Below are positions 22,166 to 33,583 of a stretch of 64,000 bases of DNA, piece after piece; position 1 is the first letter of the stretch; each line of letters opens with the position of its first letter. A program made the translations under genes and the position numbers. The stretch is taken from NCBI RefSeq assembly GCF_028640845.1, contig NC_080539.1:103318554-103382553 (forward strand), read 5' to 3'. The notes beneath the pieces are model-generated. The model ran no database searches and was not told the origin of the DNA. It saw only the letters and a program-made list of their open reading frames with translations. Source of the stretch: Ahaetulla prasina. Its lineage: Eukaryota; Chordata; Lepidosauria; Squamata; Colubridae.

Positions 22166-22767
22166 GGATGATAAGCCTAGCGAGAAGTTATGTGTGGTGG
22201 CCACAAATGGATAAAGATATTAGCGACCGGGTAGGGAAATGCCAAGCTTGTCAGGAATCAAGGCCACTACCCCCAACAGCCCCCATCAGGGAATGGGAGA
22301 AACCCCAGGGTCCTTGGTCCAGGATCCACATAGATTTTGCCAGGCTGTTCCATGGGCAGACCTTCTTAATTGTGGTAGATGCCTACTCGAAGTGGTTAGA
22401 AATTTTACTCATGAAAACCACAACAGCGGAAGCCGTCATCACAGTCTTGAGGCATCTTTTTGTGACACACGGGTTGCCCGACACTCTAGTATCCGATAAC
22501 GGCCCACAATTCACGGCCACCCAGTTTGAGGGGTACTTGGCAGGAGAGGGCATCCGACATGTCCTCTCGGCACCTTTCCACCCAGCGACGAACGGACTTG
22601 CAGAACATTTCGTACGCAGTGCCAAGGAAGCGCTATCTAGAATTAGCCCAGGAGATTGGCAATCCAAAATTGATACCTTCTTGGCAGTCCAACATAGAAC
22701 TCCCTTTGTAACCACCAGCCGCAGCCCATCGGAGTTATTAATGGGTAGAAGACTCCGGTGCCCCTAG
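22126..22767 (+). pseudogene. pol: Gypsy integrase core
   Basis: The 213-codon frame resumes pol after the break near 22085; an in-frame TGA at about 22115 also separates it. It carries an HHCC zinc-binding module (HVGHPG and CQAC) and a DD35E core: HIDF, VSDNG and the Glu of GLAE, with exactly 35 residues between the second Asp and the Glu. The HIDFA motif is followed by RLF where element 2 has GPF, perhaps damage. The frame ends at a TAG caused by a one-base shift near 22760. Confidence 0.9.
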
Positions 22768-23294
22768 ATTGGTTAAACCCAACATACTCCCCTGATGGGT
22801 ACCAAAGCACGAAGGGAAAAACCAGAACAATGACAACAGGTGACCCGGTATGGGCACATAACTATAGTGACGGGCCAGCGTGGCTAAGGGGAACAATTGT
22901 AGGAGTGACGGGCCCAAAGTCATACTTAGTGGACATGGGGGATGGCAGAGTGTGGAGACGCCACATAGATCAATTAAGAAAAAGAATACAAAACAATCCA
23001 GAAACCAAACAACCAGACCCTGACTACCAAATATTTGAACCAACAACTAGCTCAACCCCAAGGCGATCGGAGGACTTAGCTGAGTCTGAAGAAGTCCAGA
23101 GACACCAACCGGTTCCTCCAGAGGACAGTAGGGACGACTCTGCCAATAATCCAGGGCCAGAGGGCCCAGAGGAGGAGCTGGGAGGAACAAACAGTCCCTC
23201 CGACCAGCTCGACTCACTCCCAGGGAATGAATTGCGCAGGTCAGAAAGAGTTAGGAGACGCCCTGTCTACCTGCGTGACTACGTGGAGAAATAA
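22758..23294 (+). pseudogene. pol: Gypsy integrase C-terminal region
   Basis: This frame continues integrase after the shift near 22760. It has a GPY/F-like module (TGPKSYLVDMGDGRVWRRHI at about residues 50-70), a DNA-binding part of gypsy integrases. An acidic and Pro-rich tail follows, ending VYLRDYVEK before TAA at 23292-23294. The same ending occurs in element 2, so it is the native pol end. No chromodomain is seen. Confidence 0.88.
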
Positions 23295-23322
23295 CATGCA
23301 AATATTATGTAAAAAGTGTTCT

Positions 23323-23335
23323 GGGAGGGGAGGAG
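23323..23335 (+). promoter_or_regulatory. Polypurine tract of gypsy element 1
   Basis: GGGAGGGGAGGAG directly precedes the 3' LTR, the usual site for plus-strand priming. Confidence 0.8.
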
Positions 23336-23524
23336 TGTAATGTATTTGAATTTTAGGAGGGAAATTTGAGCGGGAAAAATGCACGTTGCTGATTGGCTGA
23401 TGCCTCAGCCAAATTACTATTTAAAGAGGGGTTTTTGCCTGTTGGCTTTTGCTGGGATCACAATAAACTAAAGAGCTGTTGTCACTTGTATCGTCTCCTG
23501 CCTCTTCATTGCCCGAACTTAACA
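23336..23524 (+). repeat. 3' LTR of gypsy element 1
   Basis: 189 bp, TGTAATG...CTTAACA, with AATAAA at 23462-23467. It differs from the 5' LTR at six positions by eye. Confidence 0.95.
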
Positions 23525-23629
23525 GGGACGGGGCCAATCAGAGGTGGTATTTACCAGTTCACCAAACTACTCAACATTTCCGCTACCGGTTCTCCAGAAC
23601 TGGTCAGAACCTGCTGAAACACACCTCTG

Positions 23630-26600
23630 AAGCTAATGTCCCCCACCTTCCCTTCCTTTAGAGACCTACTGCAGTCAGAATTCAGACCTGGATGTGGGAC
23701 TGATAAAGTACTGGTTGCCTTTGGGGTGACCTTTTTGTTGGGACTTTGATGGACCTGGTCTTTTAGAACCTTTTCATACCCTTCGCCACCACCAACCATG
23801 ACATCTCTGTGAACTGCCTACAAGAGTTTGAGCTTGGAGGCACTGAATTGCAATGATTCTAGGGTTGTTGTTTTTTCTAAAGGGATCAATTCCAGTTTGT
23901 ATGCATAAAGGAAAAGTGGTCATGGACATAGGGATTTCAAATGGAACTTGATTGGGCTTGGTTCCCATTCCCCCTGGGCTGTTTAACATTGACATGAAGC
24001 TTCTAGAGAAGATCTTCTGTCACTTTGGGGGTGAGATTTTAATATGCTGATGGTACGCAGTTGTCCATCTGCATCTCAGACCAGATAAGAGATGCTGTGT
24101 AGAGATGCTAACCTAATGCCTGGAAAGTATAAGAATCTGGAAGGGTCAAAACAAGCACGGATTAAATCCTTGCAAGACGCAGTTGCTTTTTGTTGATGAT
24201 TGTTTGCCTGGCTTGATCCCAGCTCCATCTTCGTCTTTGGAAGGAATTACAGTACTGTACACACTTTCTGAAGGTGAATTCATGATTTGGGGGCAGGTAA
24301 GTGGTTTCCATTAGAGACAGCAAATTTTCATATACCAACTCAAAAATGGGAGATAACATTTTAACCCAGCATGTTGAAAAGCCTTTAAAAATATTTACAA
24401 GGTAGTTTTATTTTATATGTGTGAATTCAAGGAATTAAAATAGCATAGGGTTATAACCATAACACACAGCACCATATATTTATTCAGAAATCTTTTTCAC
24501 TGGAACCTCTGTAGAACTTCAGTTACACAACCCAATTCTATAGAAATATATTTAGCATAAGATTGCTAGAGATAATTTAATTCAGACCTGGACATTTTAC
24601 ACCCCTGTCCCTATCCAACCCCCATGGATTGCTTTTATTTTGAAGGCAGCTGCTATTTTTTTAAATTTACATATGTGCGTGCGTGCACGCCTAGGTACTT
24701 CCACAGCCTTATTGGTTCAGCTCTCCATATCAGTCCCAGTTTTTCCTGTGCCCCTTTGGGAAAATTAATTTCCCACCCTTGATCTAATCCAGCCGAAGGT
24801 CCAGTGCAGAAATCCACTATTATAGCATGTTCCATTGCTTTACTCCACATTGGACTGTAAATAGCCTCTATATATTCAAGGGTGGGTATATGAATTTTGC
24901 TGTAAGTCTATGTTGTGGACCTTTTGATGAACTCTCGCTCTCATTTATCTCCAAAGTAGATCTCCTGCTGGTATCACATAAGTATTTGGTTTTGCTTCCC
25001 TCCCACCCCTCCTCCCGTTCTAATTCATATTCCTCTAAGCCAGCTGCTGAGCACAGGAGAGAAATGAGGGAGTTTCCATTCTGAAAATACAAGCTGGACA
25101 GTATCAAGTATACATCGTATACTACTTGGGCCACTAAAACCAAATGAAAAGATGAGCTTTTAATAGATCTGAGGAGCTTCTCTTGGCTAAACATTTTGAG
25201 AGAGTGAAAAAAAAGGGCTGAATCGAAAGTAATTCAGTCAAAGATATCCCTATACTTGTTAGTTGTGAGACCTTTCAGATTTTGACAAACACAAATAAAC
25301 CCGATTAAAATATCACCCCAGCCCTAGGATGTAATAACAAGCTTGTTGCCCATAATGACTATAATCACCAGGGAGCTAAAACGGCATTCTTTCTCTCTAC
25401 CAAAATCCTGGAAGGGATTGGATGTTCACGGATAATAAATCACATGAAACTAAGCATATCTGAATTGCAATAGTATTTAAAACCCATCATTGCCACTGAT
25501 TAGAATTCAGTCCAGGACTATGCATGATGTTGAGAGCGGTGAACCCTTTTCCTGAGATGCTCGGGTGTGATTGCTGAGGCCCCAGTTACAAACTCCGAAT
25601 GTCACTTCCCAATAGAATGACAGATCTCTGATATGCAAAGGTTTACAGCAGAGCAATTAAGCCGTTTAGATTTTTACGACAGCGGTTGAGCTCTGTGTAA
25701 CCACCAGAAAGGGGCCGGAGAAAGGCCAGTGATGGATGGGCCAATCCACACTGGAAAATATACCCTGCAATCGAGCCGAGTCAATGCCTTATGGATTGCA
25801 TTGTGATTATTGGTTGTTAATCCTCTCCTCGTTTTTTTGCTAGTTCTCTTCCCCACCCCCACCCCTTGATGGATAAAAAAAAATGAAAAAACCCCCCGAC
25901 ATGGCTGCCACATTGTTGAGGACACGAGCCTTGGATGCAGATGGAAAAGTTCAACCCTTGCAATCTGCTCTGCGTAAGGACGGCCGTGAAAGAGGGCTGC
26001 AGCTAGGCCGCCTGTCAGCAGGGGACAGAACTGGGGGCCATATGCCTCTCTTCTTCTCCCTTCTGTCGCCAAGTCTGCTGCCTTGTCCTTCTGTCAAGGG
26101 ACACTTTAATGATGAACATGTTTTAAACAGTTTTGTTTACCTAGCAGCGGCCTTAATTAGACACCTTAAAGCGGATTTTTTTTTTTTTTTAGCTTGGATT
26201 TGTGCCTGTGAGAGTGAGAACCACTCAGCGTCTGGTTCCCTCCCTCGGTTTTGCTTCCTCCAATGCAACAAATTATTTCTCATTTTCTTTTTCAGAGTGT
26301 CAGGAAGTATTTATGGCAACAAACTACACAGTGCAGCACAACACTGAGCAGAAGAAACCTTAGCACCATCCCTTTCTCGCACACACATACAGAGAGAGAG
26401 AGAGAGAGAGACAAACAGACACACACACACACACACACACACACATGGTGGGGGGCGGGGCTTTGTTATACTCAGAGTATCAGGATGCGGACAGAAAAGG
26501 TTGCCTTTGAATTCAGTAGCTTGGTTGCAGGAAACGGACATAGGATGATAGTTAGAGATATACAGTATAAATGGATATGTTCTACAGAACAACAAGTCCC

Positions 26601-26807
26601 AGCAAAGCAGCAACAATTATGTATTTGATTATGTACCGCTCTTCACTAATTTCACTAACAATTAAAAGAAAAAAGAGAATGCATACTACTTTCTAATGCA
26701 ATATATTTGCATCATTTTTGTTCTTGATGAAAGGATACCTTTAAATAACAATATTGAATTTGAATTTTTCCACATTGATAAAAAAATTTATGGTTTTCCT
26801 AAATTTG

Positions 26808-26873
<66 letters not shown>

Positions 26874-28390
26874 GTGTGTGTGTCTCTGTGTTTACATCTA
26901 TCCAATATCTATCCTTCATGTAGTTAATATATATTTATAGTGAATAATATTTTAATATTGTTTTGCTGAATAAAACCGTATCGCACGTTATTCTTAACAC
27001 TTTACATATATATATCTCCAAAAACAAATGGCCATATCTTTACGTTCTCTGTGATGTAAGTGTAGAAAACTTTTGTTTCTGTTATTTCATCGGAAACCTG
27101 ACAGAAAAACAGTGTTTAAATCCCTCGGGTATCTGGCTGCCTTTAAAATGCCACAGCAGGCAACCAGTGTTGGGGGGCGGGGAGGGCAGGCGGGGATTGT
27201 CATTTCATTTATCGAAGAAGCAGACTGTACATTTCAGGAAAGAATCTCTCCGTCTGTTAACTCATAAAGCAGACTGTAGTACAATAATATTAAAGTCTTT
27301 AATTTGTTTTTCATGATTTGGGTGGTTTGTTAGTTGTTTTAAATGTCAAAACAAAACAATTCAGTTTTATGCTTTTGGGGGGGTGTTGTTTCTGTGAAGC
27401 ACTTATTTTGGCTGTCGCACACTGGCCCGCTGCCAGAGTGAATATGTGTCAGCTGGGACAGGGGAACGTTTGTTAAGTGAGCTTGTTTAATTCCAAGTGC
27501 ATAAAAAGGGCTCCACATCTTTTCTTATGCCTGGAAAGGAAAGAGATAGGACTTGTTCTACAAAGAGGTGTACACACAGGAAAATTGAGGTGGGACATTT
27601 CCTGATACTATCGTTTTTCTCAAGAAAATAGCACACAACCTTAGCAATATATTGTTTCGCAAAATCATTTAGCAGCATAATAAATTAATCTGAGCTGTAT
27701 CTGCTAAGTGGAATGAGCAGAATTCTGAGTAGATCTAAAATTAAAGTTAGAACTATATTTCTTAGATGACAGTATTTAGGAATCCAGTACTGATGGACAT
27801 TCTTTTTCAATTAAAATAAGCATATTAAAAATGTTGGCAACATAGCTTCTAAAAAACATAAAGTGAATGCCATCATGTACTTATATCTTAAATGACTTGG
27901 ACAGATTTTTTTATTATTCTAGTTTAAAAATAATTGCCAGATAAAGCTCTGAATTTGTAAAGCTTTTCAATTTAAATTGCATATTTCCCCTACTCCACTA
28001 TTTCACATAATTCGTTACTAACGTTTAAAAACATCTATGTGTGTCTGTGTTTATTGACTGATTATACGCCATCAAGGTGATGTCAGCTCTTAGTCAGCTC
28101 CACATATATAGATCTTCTCCAAGATGAACGTGTACACATGAAGAGAAGCCATATTTAGGGATTGCAAAATTATCAAATTAATTTTATTCACTACCAGAAA
28201 TAGGTTCATCAGATGTGATTAAGTGTACAATTGCCATCCTCTCATGGATTTTTGGGGAGGAGACAGGAGAGAAAAGAACATTTCAAAAATGTTGCCTTTA
28301 GTTTACAATCCTCCCGTTTCTCCCCAATACTTACATTTTTTTCTTATTAATAGAGAAAATTAGCATCTTGATTAACTGCATGTTCTAGAA
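23630..28390. other. Mostly unique sequence with microsatellites
   Basis: No gene or transposon recognised. Simple repeats: (GA)n(CA)n at about 26391-26445 and (CT)n at about 26813-26870. ORFs over these (RERERDKQTHTHTH, SLSLSLSL) are artefacts. Around 25.5-26.2 kb and 27.4-27.65 kb the sequence has no visible repeats and moderate GC, so could hold regulatory DNA; nothing direct supports it. Confidence 0.45.
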
Positions 28391-28735
28391 CCATGATGGC
28401 GAGCCTATGGCATGCGTGCTGGCACGCAGCACCCTCTCTGTGGGCACGCAAGCCGTCGCCCCGGTTCAGCTCCACCGTGCATGCGCATGCACCTCCCGCC
28501 AGCCAGCTGGTCTTCGAGTCTCTGCCGCACATGCGCAGGGGGTGGGGGTGTGTGCAGGGGCCCCACGTGTGCATGTGGGGAGGATCACATGCAGGGAGCA
28601 CGTGCACGCACAGGGGGCAGTGGGCATGTGTGGGGGGCATGCATTCATTGCGTTTTGGGGGTTTGGGCACATGCACATTCGTGCACACACAGGCACACTT
28701 TGGGCACTCAGTCCGGAAAAGATTACCTATCACTG
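28391..28735. mobile_element. GC-rich hAT-type element (345 bp) with perfect 8-bp TSD
   Basis: It starts CCATGATGGCGAGCCTATGG and ends GATTACCTATCACTG; the ends are imperfect inverted repeats. TTCTAGAA flanks both sides (28383-28390 and 28736-28743). The interior is GC- and CpG-rich with GCACGC/ATGCGCATGC motifs, unlike the AT-rich surroundings. The ORFs of 100-150 codons in four or five frames are consequences of the stop-poor GC-rich sequence. Confidence 0.85.
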
Positions 28736-29253
28736 TTCTAGAATCATCAAAGCATCGTTGTGTTGCAATGAAAATAACGAAAATAGGATTTACCTTGTTC
28801 AATAATCACTGAGTTATGCTAGCTAGAAGATGCTATCCATCACTAATGGGGATTCTTCAAAATGAAAGAACAGCAGCTATCCAATGCTTCTAGGATGGAA
28901 AATATCCTAAATCCAATATGCTAAAATAAATTTCAATTACTTTGCTTACTCTTTTAATTCAAAATTTTGTGGAAAGTCCACAACACTAGATTGACTGGGC
29001 ACACTTCAGGTTTCATGAAACTGGGCACCAAGCAAACCTGTCTGAGCACTCATGCAGACATATAGATCAAAGTATAAGTCAGGTTTCAAAACAAACATTT
29101 AAGCAAAAAAGGCAACCCTTGACTCATGCAATAGTTAACATAGAAGTTAATCTTCTGGAATCAACGCTTTACCACGCAACTTTCTGGAGTGTGTGTTTAA
29201 TAAACATTGGGAAGTTCAATTTATCAGGGGAAGTCACTTTGCATGAATATGTA

Positions 29254-29384
29254 CCGTGTTTCCCCGAAAATAAGACCCTGTCTTATATTTTGAACCCTGA
29301 AATAAGCGCTTGGCCTTATTGCCATGCGCTCAAAAGCCGACTGGGCTTATTATTAGGGGATGTCTTATTTTGGGGGAAACAGGG
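29254..29384 (+). mobile_element. TTTCCCC-family MITE, copy 3 (131 bp)
   Basis: CCGTGTTTCCCCGAAAATAA to TTATTTTGGGGGAAACAGGG, with TA at both flanks (29252-29253, 29385-29386). This is the cleanest copy of the family in the window. Confidence 0.85.
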
Positions 29385-30272
29385 TAGATGGTCACATAAC
29401 CCACAAATTTTCAGCCAATTTTGTATTGGACAATCCATTAGGGGTTTGTGCAAATTGGCATAATACTCAGGTGAAAGAGACCTGTTCTAAACCAGGGCTT
29501 GGCAGCATTTTTTCTACCGTGGATCATATTTCCCCATAGACATTTGGAGGTGGTATCTTGAGACTGGAGAGAGCGATGGTGGGCAACCAAGAACCTATGT
29601 ATTGTCACCTTACCCAATACCAAAATGAAACACCATTTGAAGGCACCGATGTCTCCACTCCATTCTAGCGATAGTGAAATAATTAGTAGCTGCATCTGGA
29701 TATTACAGATGAACAAATAAGAAAACAAGATAAGAACAAGATAAAACGAATCCCTTACTCTCCTCCAAGTCCCCTGTTATCTTTCCCATCATCATCTTCA
29801 GCCATCAACATACTCTCAATTAAGCCACTTTTCCTTTTTCAGAAGCAGCTGGCACACTTCAAAACAAAGTACCCAGCTGCAGCTAACTTCCATTTTATTT
29901 TGAAAGAATGCCTCTGGAGCATAAGACTTTGGCATTAGACTTTGTTTCTTGACTTGAATATTCTAGTAAACTAGATACTGTATATCTTTTGCCTAATATC
30001 ATTTGCCCAAGAAAGTTTATTACTTTTTGTTAGTTGGGGGAGGGTTGATTGATTTAAAATGTAAATATTTTAATGTCTATTGAATATTCAATATATTATC
30101 ATGGGAAGAAAAGGGGATCAACTGTTACCTATATACAGATATTAATGCATCTCAAAATCCAGGTCCACTTTTCCAAAGACGTCAGGTATATCTTAAAGAG
30201 TGTAAGGAAGAAAATTAACCTTGATATATCATTGGCCAATAGTCAAAACATTAAACAGAAGCCTATAGAATC
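29385..30272. other. Unique sequence left of the duplication
   Basis: No feature recognised. A degraded hAT-like piece (CAGGGCTTGGCAGCATTTTT) may start near 29495. Confidence 0.4.
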
Positions 30273-31959
30273 AGCTTCTGAAATCCCACTTGCAAGAAAG
30301 TTGGGAACACTATACAAAAGCACCTCCAAAATCCTGTCACTTAGGCATCTCAGGCAAAAAGGGCCAACACATGAGTATCTTTCAGTTTGGCAGTCTAGTT
30401 GCCGACACAATACATTCATCAAAACAATCAAAGCATTTAATTTCATAAACTGCTCTGAAGCCAAGTTGAAATGGATCTAGAGTTGTAGACAATCCATATT
30501 ACCCAGAAATTCTTATAACTGAGATGTTACCACATGCTCCATCCAGCACTTTGATCGAGAATGAAATATTAGAGATGGACTAGGAATTCTTTAATATTGT
30601 AGAATTCAAGGAGATTTAAAATAACCACACAGTTTAGTCCATGCTTCTTTACAAAATGAAGAAATCATATTTAATTGCATAGAAATATTTCCCATTAGAT
30701 TTATTTTCCTAACTAAATGTAACTCCACCCTTCTTTTGTAATTTTCATGCATTTCCTACATTTGCACTCTTAATTAAGTTGTGCTGATTTTCAAATTGTT
30801 TTTATTGACTGCTGGTTGTCTTGAGAGCATATTACAACAGGACAGGCTATACATATTTAAACAAACTAGCAAACAAGACACTGCATGACACATTAAATGG
30901 CAAAACCAACACATTAATTGGTGTTAACCACTGAATTAACACCACTTGTGCGACCATCATTGGCTGCTAAATCAACCACTTAGAGTAAACAGATCTCAAA
31001 GTAACAGAAGTTGTCCTATCAGTTGGACTTTATTTTGCCTTTCAACGATCCGCTGGACTGTTAACTTAAAGTTTACATCCTTCTGCACAAAAATTAATTT
31101 CTATTTCACAAGTTCCACTCAGATTTTGTGGCTAATAAAATCAAGAATGTAAATACTATTAAATACAAAACAGCCTGCAGCATAACTGTTTCCAAGAAAA
31201 TTACAGATTATATCAAGCCATTCCTTCTACAGAAACTGTGTTTCTTTTTCAAGACAGTGCAGTTCCCTGTACCTTGGAATTTTATTAGGCTAAGAATTTC
31301 ATTCACCATATGTTATAGTATGAGACTAGCTGCAATTGAAAAAAACAACTTTCTGATATATAAGTGAATGATAACCTGATTTTAAATGTGTTTATCTAAT
31401 GAGATAGTAACCTTAATTTACAGCAAATATAAAAACTCCCACTGTTACACTTGGTGCACCTTTTTGGCTAAAAAGGGTGATGCACTGAGATATGCTAATG
31501 AATATGTCTTGGTTTTTTCCAAGTCAGTAATAAAATTTGCATGTGATATTGTGCACAGTAAACTGGGTTATTAGCTTTGAAAATGAGTCTCATAAAATTT
31601 AAATATAGGCTTAAATCATGTTAACTGTCCTGTAGAATTTCTGAGAGGCTTTAAAGCATTGTGTTTTGTTTCCATAGCAGTGAGGCTACAGATGTCATGG
31701 ATTTTTTTGGAGGGTGGGTATCCCAAAATGATAGTGGTTTTTTTATGGGGGGGGGGGAGACTCAGAAGAAAACAGCAAAGATCTCTATCTATCTTCAATT
31801 TACAAAAACTGCGGGCCACAGACTAGATAAAACATAGATATAGAAATTCATATTTTAAAGATTGCTAGTACAAATCGCTGCAACTAACATAGGGGAATAC
31901 TAGCAACGTGTCCTATAAAACTAGTAATCTCTGAGAAGATTATTAATCCAATTGAATTC

Positions 31960-32559
31960 TGTTGAAAGAAATATCCATATGGTTCAGTTCCAAGCCAGGA
32001 GAAAGACACTGGAAACATGGAGGCTGGTTGGAAAGATGGTTTAACGATGAAGCAGAACCACTTGGGTTCTGGGTAGCTGACAACATGGACTTGAGAGTGG
32101 GGTGGCTTTTTATACCTTCTCTTGGGCTTTGCACTTGAACTTCCTGTTCCTGTGGAAGAACATGTATTCTATTGGTTGTTGTAGCGCTCATAGCTGGCTC
32201 TATAAGCTGTCTGAGCTAAGTTTGTTGAAGTTTGGAGGGTGATGCAATGTCCTTAGGAGATTGTGCAATGTGGTGAGCTCTGCTGCTAGATGGTAGTAGG
32301 TTAATCCTATTATGTCCTGAAGGGTTGTGTCTTAATCCCATCACCCTGGAGCTGAAGGTCTTTTGCTTTGTAGATAGGCTGGCCCAGTCTTTCTCAATGG
32401 GCACAAAATATCTGCTGGTGGGAGGGAGGGAGTTGGGGTTCTGAGTTACTGTCTTCCTTAAGGTTTTAATTTCTCTTTTAGGGGAAATATTTTATCCTGC
32501 CTTTTTTAATATTTCTCAAAATATTTCATTCTTCTAGGAAAGTGGGGTAGCTTCCCACA
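31960..32559 (-). repeat. Solo ERV-type LTR (600 bp)
   Basis: On the minus strand it starts TGTGGGAAGCTACCCC and ends ATATTTCTTTCAACA. It has a TATA-like GGTATAAAAAG, and its 3' part (CATGTTTCCAGTGTCTTT, TTGGAACTGAACC) aligns with the LTRs at 32.7 and 38.6 kb. No internal retroviral sequence adjoins. The assignment to a retrovirus-type LTR is by structure only. Confidence 0.7.
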
Positions 32560-32671
32560 GTTCTGTGAAAAAAAAATAAAACAATTCATTTCTCTTGTAT
32601 TTGTGTATCTAAAGTATATCCTATCATCCACTCAGTTGTTCCTTGACTTCCAGTTAAAACTACTAAGCTTG

Positions 32672-33132
32672 TGTGGGAAGTTAGCACCCACCCCTCTCCT
32701 AGGAAAATGAGATATTTTAGAAAATATTAAAAGGGCAGACTATTTCCCCTAAAAGGGAGGCAGAAACTTAATTCCCCCACCTTTGTCAATGGACTATTAA
32801 GGCCCGGGCGAAGCCATAGTAGGGATTGCCCAAAGCCCTTTCATTACATCATCACCCAGCAAGAGTCAACCAAGCCTGGGATTTAAAAGACAATCTACAA
32901 AGTTACCCCTGCATGGCCCCACGGGAGTCTGACAACCAATCAGAACACAAGCTCAAATTCAAAAGCCCACAGAGGGCATAAAACCCAGACACTCTTAGCA
33001 TCTCTGCCCTTTTTGCCCAGGATTTCAAGCCATCTGATCCTGTTCATCAATAAACCTTCTTTCCAAGCAACTTCCATGAATCCAGTGTCTTTTCCCCCAC
33101 TTGGAACTGTAACCAGATGGACATTTCTTCCA
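32672..33132 (+). repeat. Solo ERV-type LTR, head-to-head with its neighbour
   Basis: It starts TGTGGGAAGTTAGCACCC, has GCATAAAACCCAGAC (TATA-like), AATAAA near 33049 and CCAGTGTCTTTTCCCCCACT toward the end. It is shorter than the 600-bp minus-strand LTR because a middle segment is missing. The 3' end is approximate. Confidence 0.68.
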
Positions 33133-33353
33133 ACCCTTGCTTACTGTTTTAATGCAAACACAACTTCGAAATCATGTGAAGTCTGGCAAAGAGTTTTTGT
33201 TTTCCTCGTTAGGCGCTCAGAGAACTGGAAGGGTAAAGCGCACCTATTGTTGTTGGCAAAATGGCATCAGATCTGATAGCAGCCTTCTGGGGGAGCCGAA
33301 AGCACAGACTCTCTGTTTTAAAACTGCTTTCTTGTGTTTGATAATCGTTTATG

Positions 33354-33533
33354 TGTTAAGTTCGGGAAGTAACGAGGCTGGAGACCAGGGTAGTGACAAC
33401 AGCTCTTTAATATATGGTGAACCCAGCAACCAGGCTGGGGAAAAAACCTCTCCTTATATACAGTTCTACCGGCGGCTTTAACCAATCAGCAACGTGCTTG
33501 TTTCCCGCCAAAACCATTTAAAGATACATTACA
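33354..33533 (-). repeat. 3' LTR of gypsy element 2
   Basis: On the minus strand TGTAATGTATCTTTAAATGG to CCCGAACTTAACA. It lies directly after CGTTTATG, the sequence that in copy A2 runs on uninterrupted. Confidence 0.88.
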
Positions 33534-33583
33534 CTCCTTCCCCCCAGAAAACACTTTACCCATATTTACATTATATTTACAGA

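Larger units (their letters stand above)
18949..23524 (+). mobile_element. Full-length Ty3/gypsy retrotransposon, inactivated (4,576 bp)
   Basis: Two 189-bp LTRs in direct orientation bound gag, protease, reverse transcriptase, RNase H and integrase in gypsy order. The 5-bp flanks GGGGC (18944-18948) and GGGAC (23525-23529) look like a target duplication with one mismatch. Internal frames carry at least three frame breaks and one in-frame stop. The LTRs differ at about 6 of 189 positions, so the insertion is not recent. No chromodomain and no envelope-like ORF is visible. It sits in a hAT MITE. Confidence 0.93.
18769..23629. mobile_element. hAT-type MITE split by a gypsy insertion
   Basis: Left piece 18769-18948 starts CAGTATGGGATTCAAA, followed by GTGGGCATGGCATGGCTTGG. 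Right piece 23525-23629 ends TGAAACACACCTCTG. Together they have the structure of the intact 308-bp relative at 47533-47840, whose middle shows the same order of blocks without an insertion. The 8-bp flanks CAGCTGAT (18761-18768) and AAGCTAAT (23630-23637) match at 6 of 8 bases, a decayed hAT target duplication. Confidence 0.82.
30273..33353 (+). repeat. Duplicated 3.08-kb segment, copy A1
   Basis: From AGCTTCTGAAATCCC to CGTTTATG it matches 35450-38528 almost base for base (roughly twenty differences noticed by eye). Contents: 30.3-31.9 kb unique AT-rich DNA, then two solo LTRs (31960-32559 minus, about 32672-33132 plus), then about 220 bp of unique DNA. The small ORFs occur in both copies but have no domain; their conservation only reflects the recent duplication. 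Confidence 0.95.

Noticed and set aside
18949..23524. Active retrotransposon
   Set aside because: Frame breaks near 19722, 22085 and 22760, an in-frame stop near 22115, and a D-T-S protease triplet make autonomous activity very unlikely.
28347..28812. Overlapping ORFs of 100-150 codons in several frames, Cys/His-rich
   Set aside because: They lie in the GC-rich hAT element; stop-poor composition gives ORFs in most frames at once and there is no domain.
31960..33132. Complete endogenous retrovirus between two LTRs
   Set aside because: The LTRs are in opposite orientation with only about 110 bp between them, so they cannot bound a provirus.
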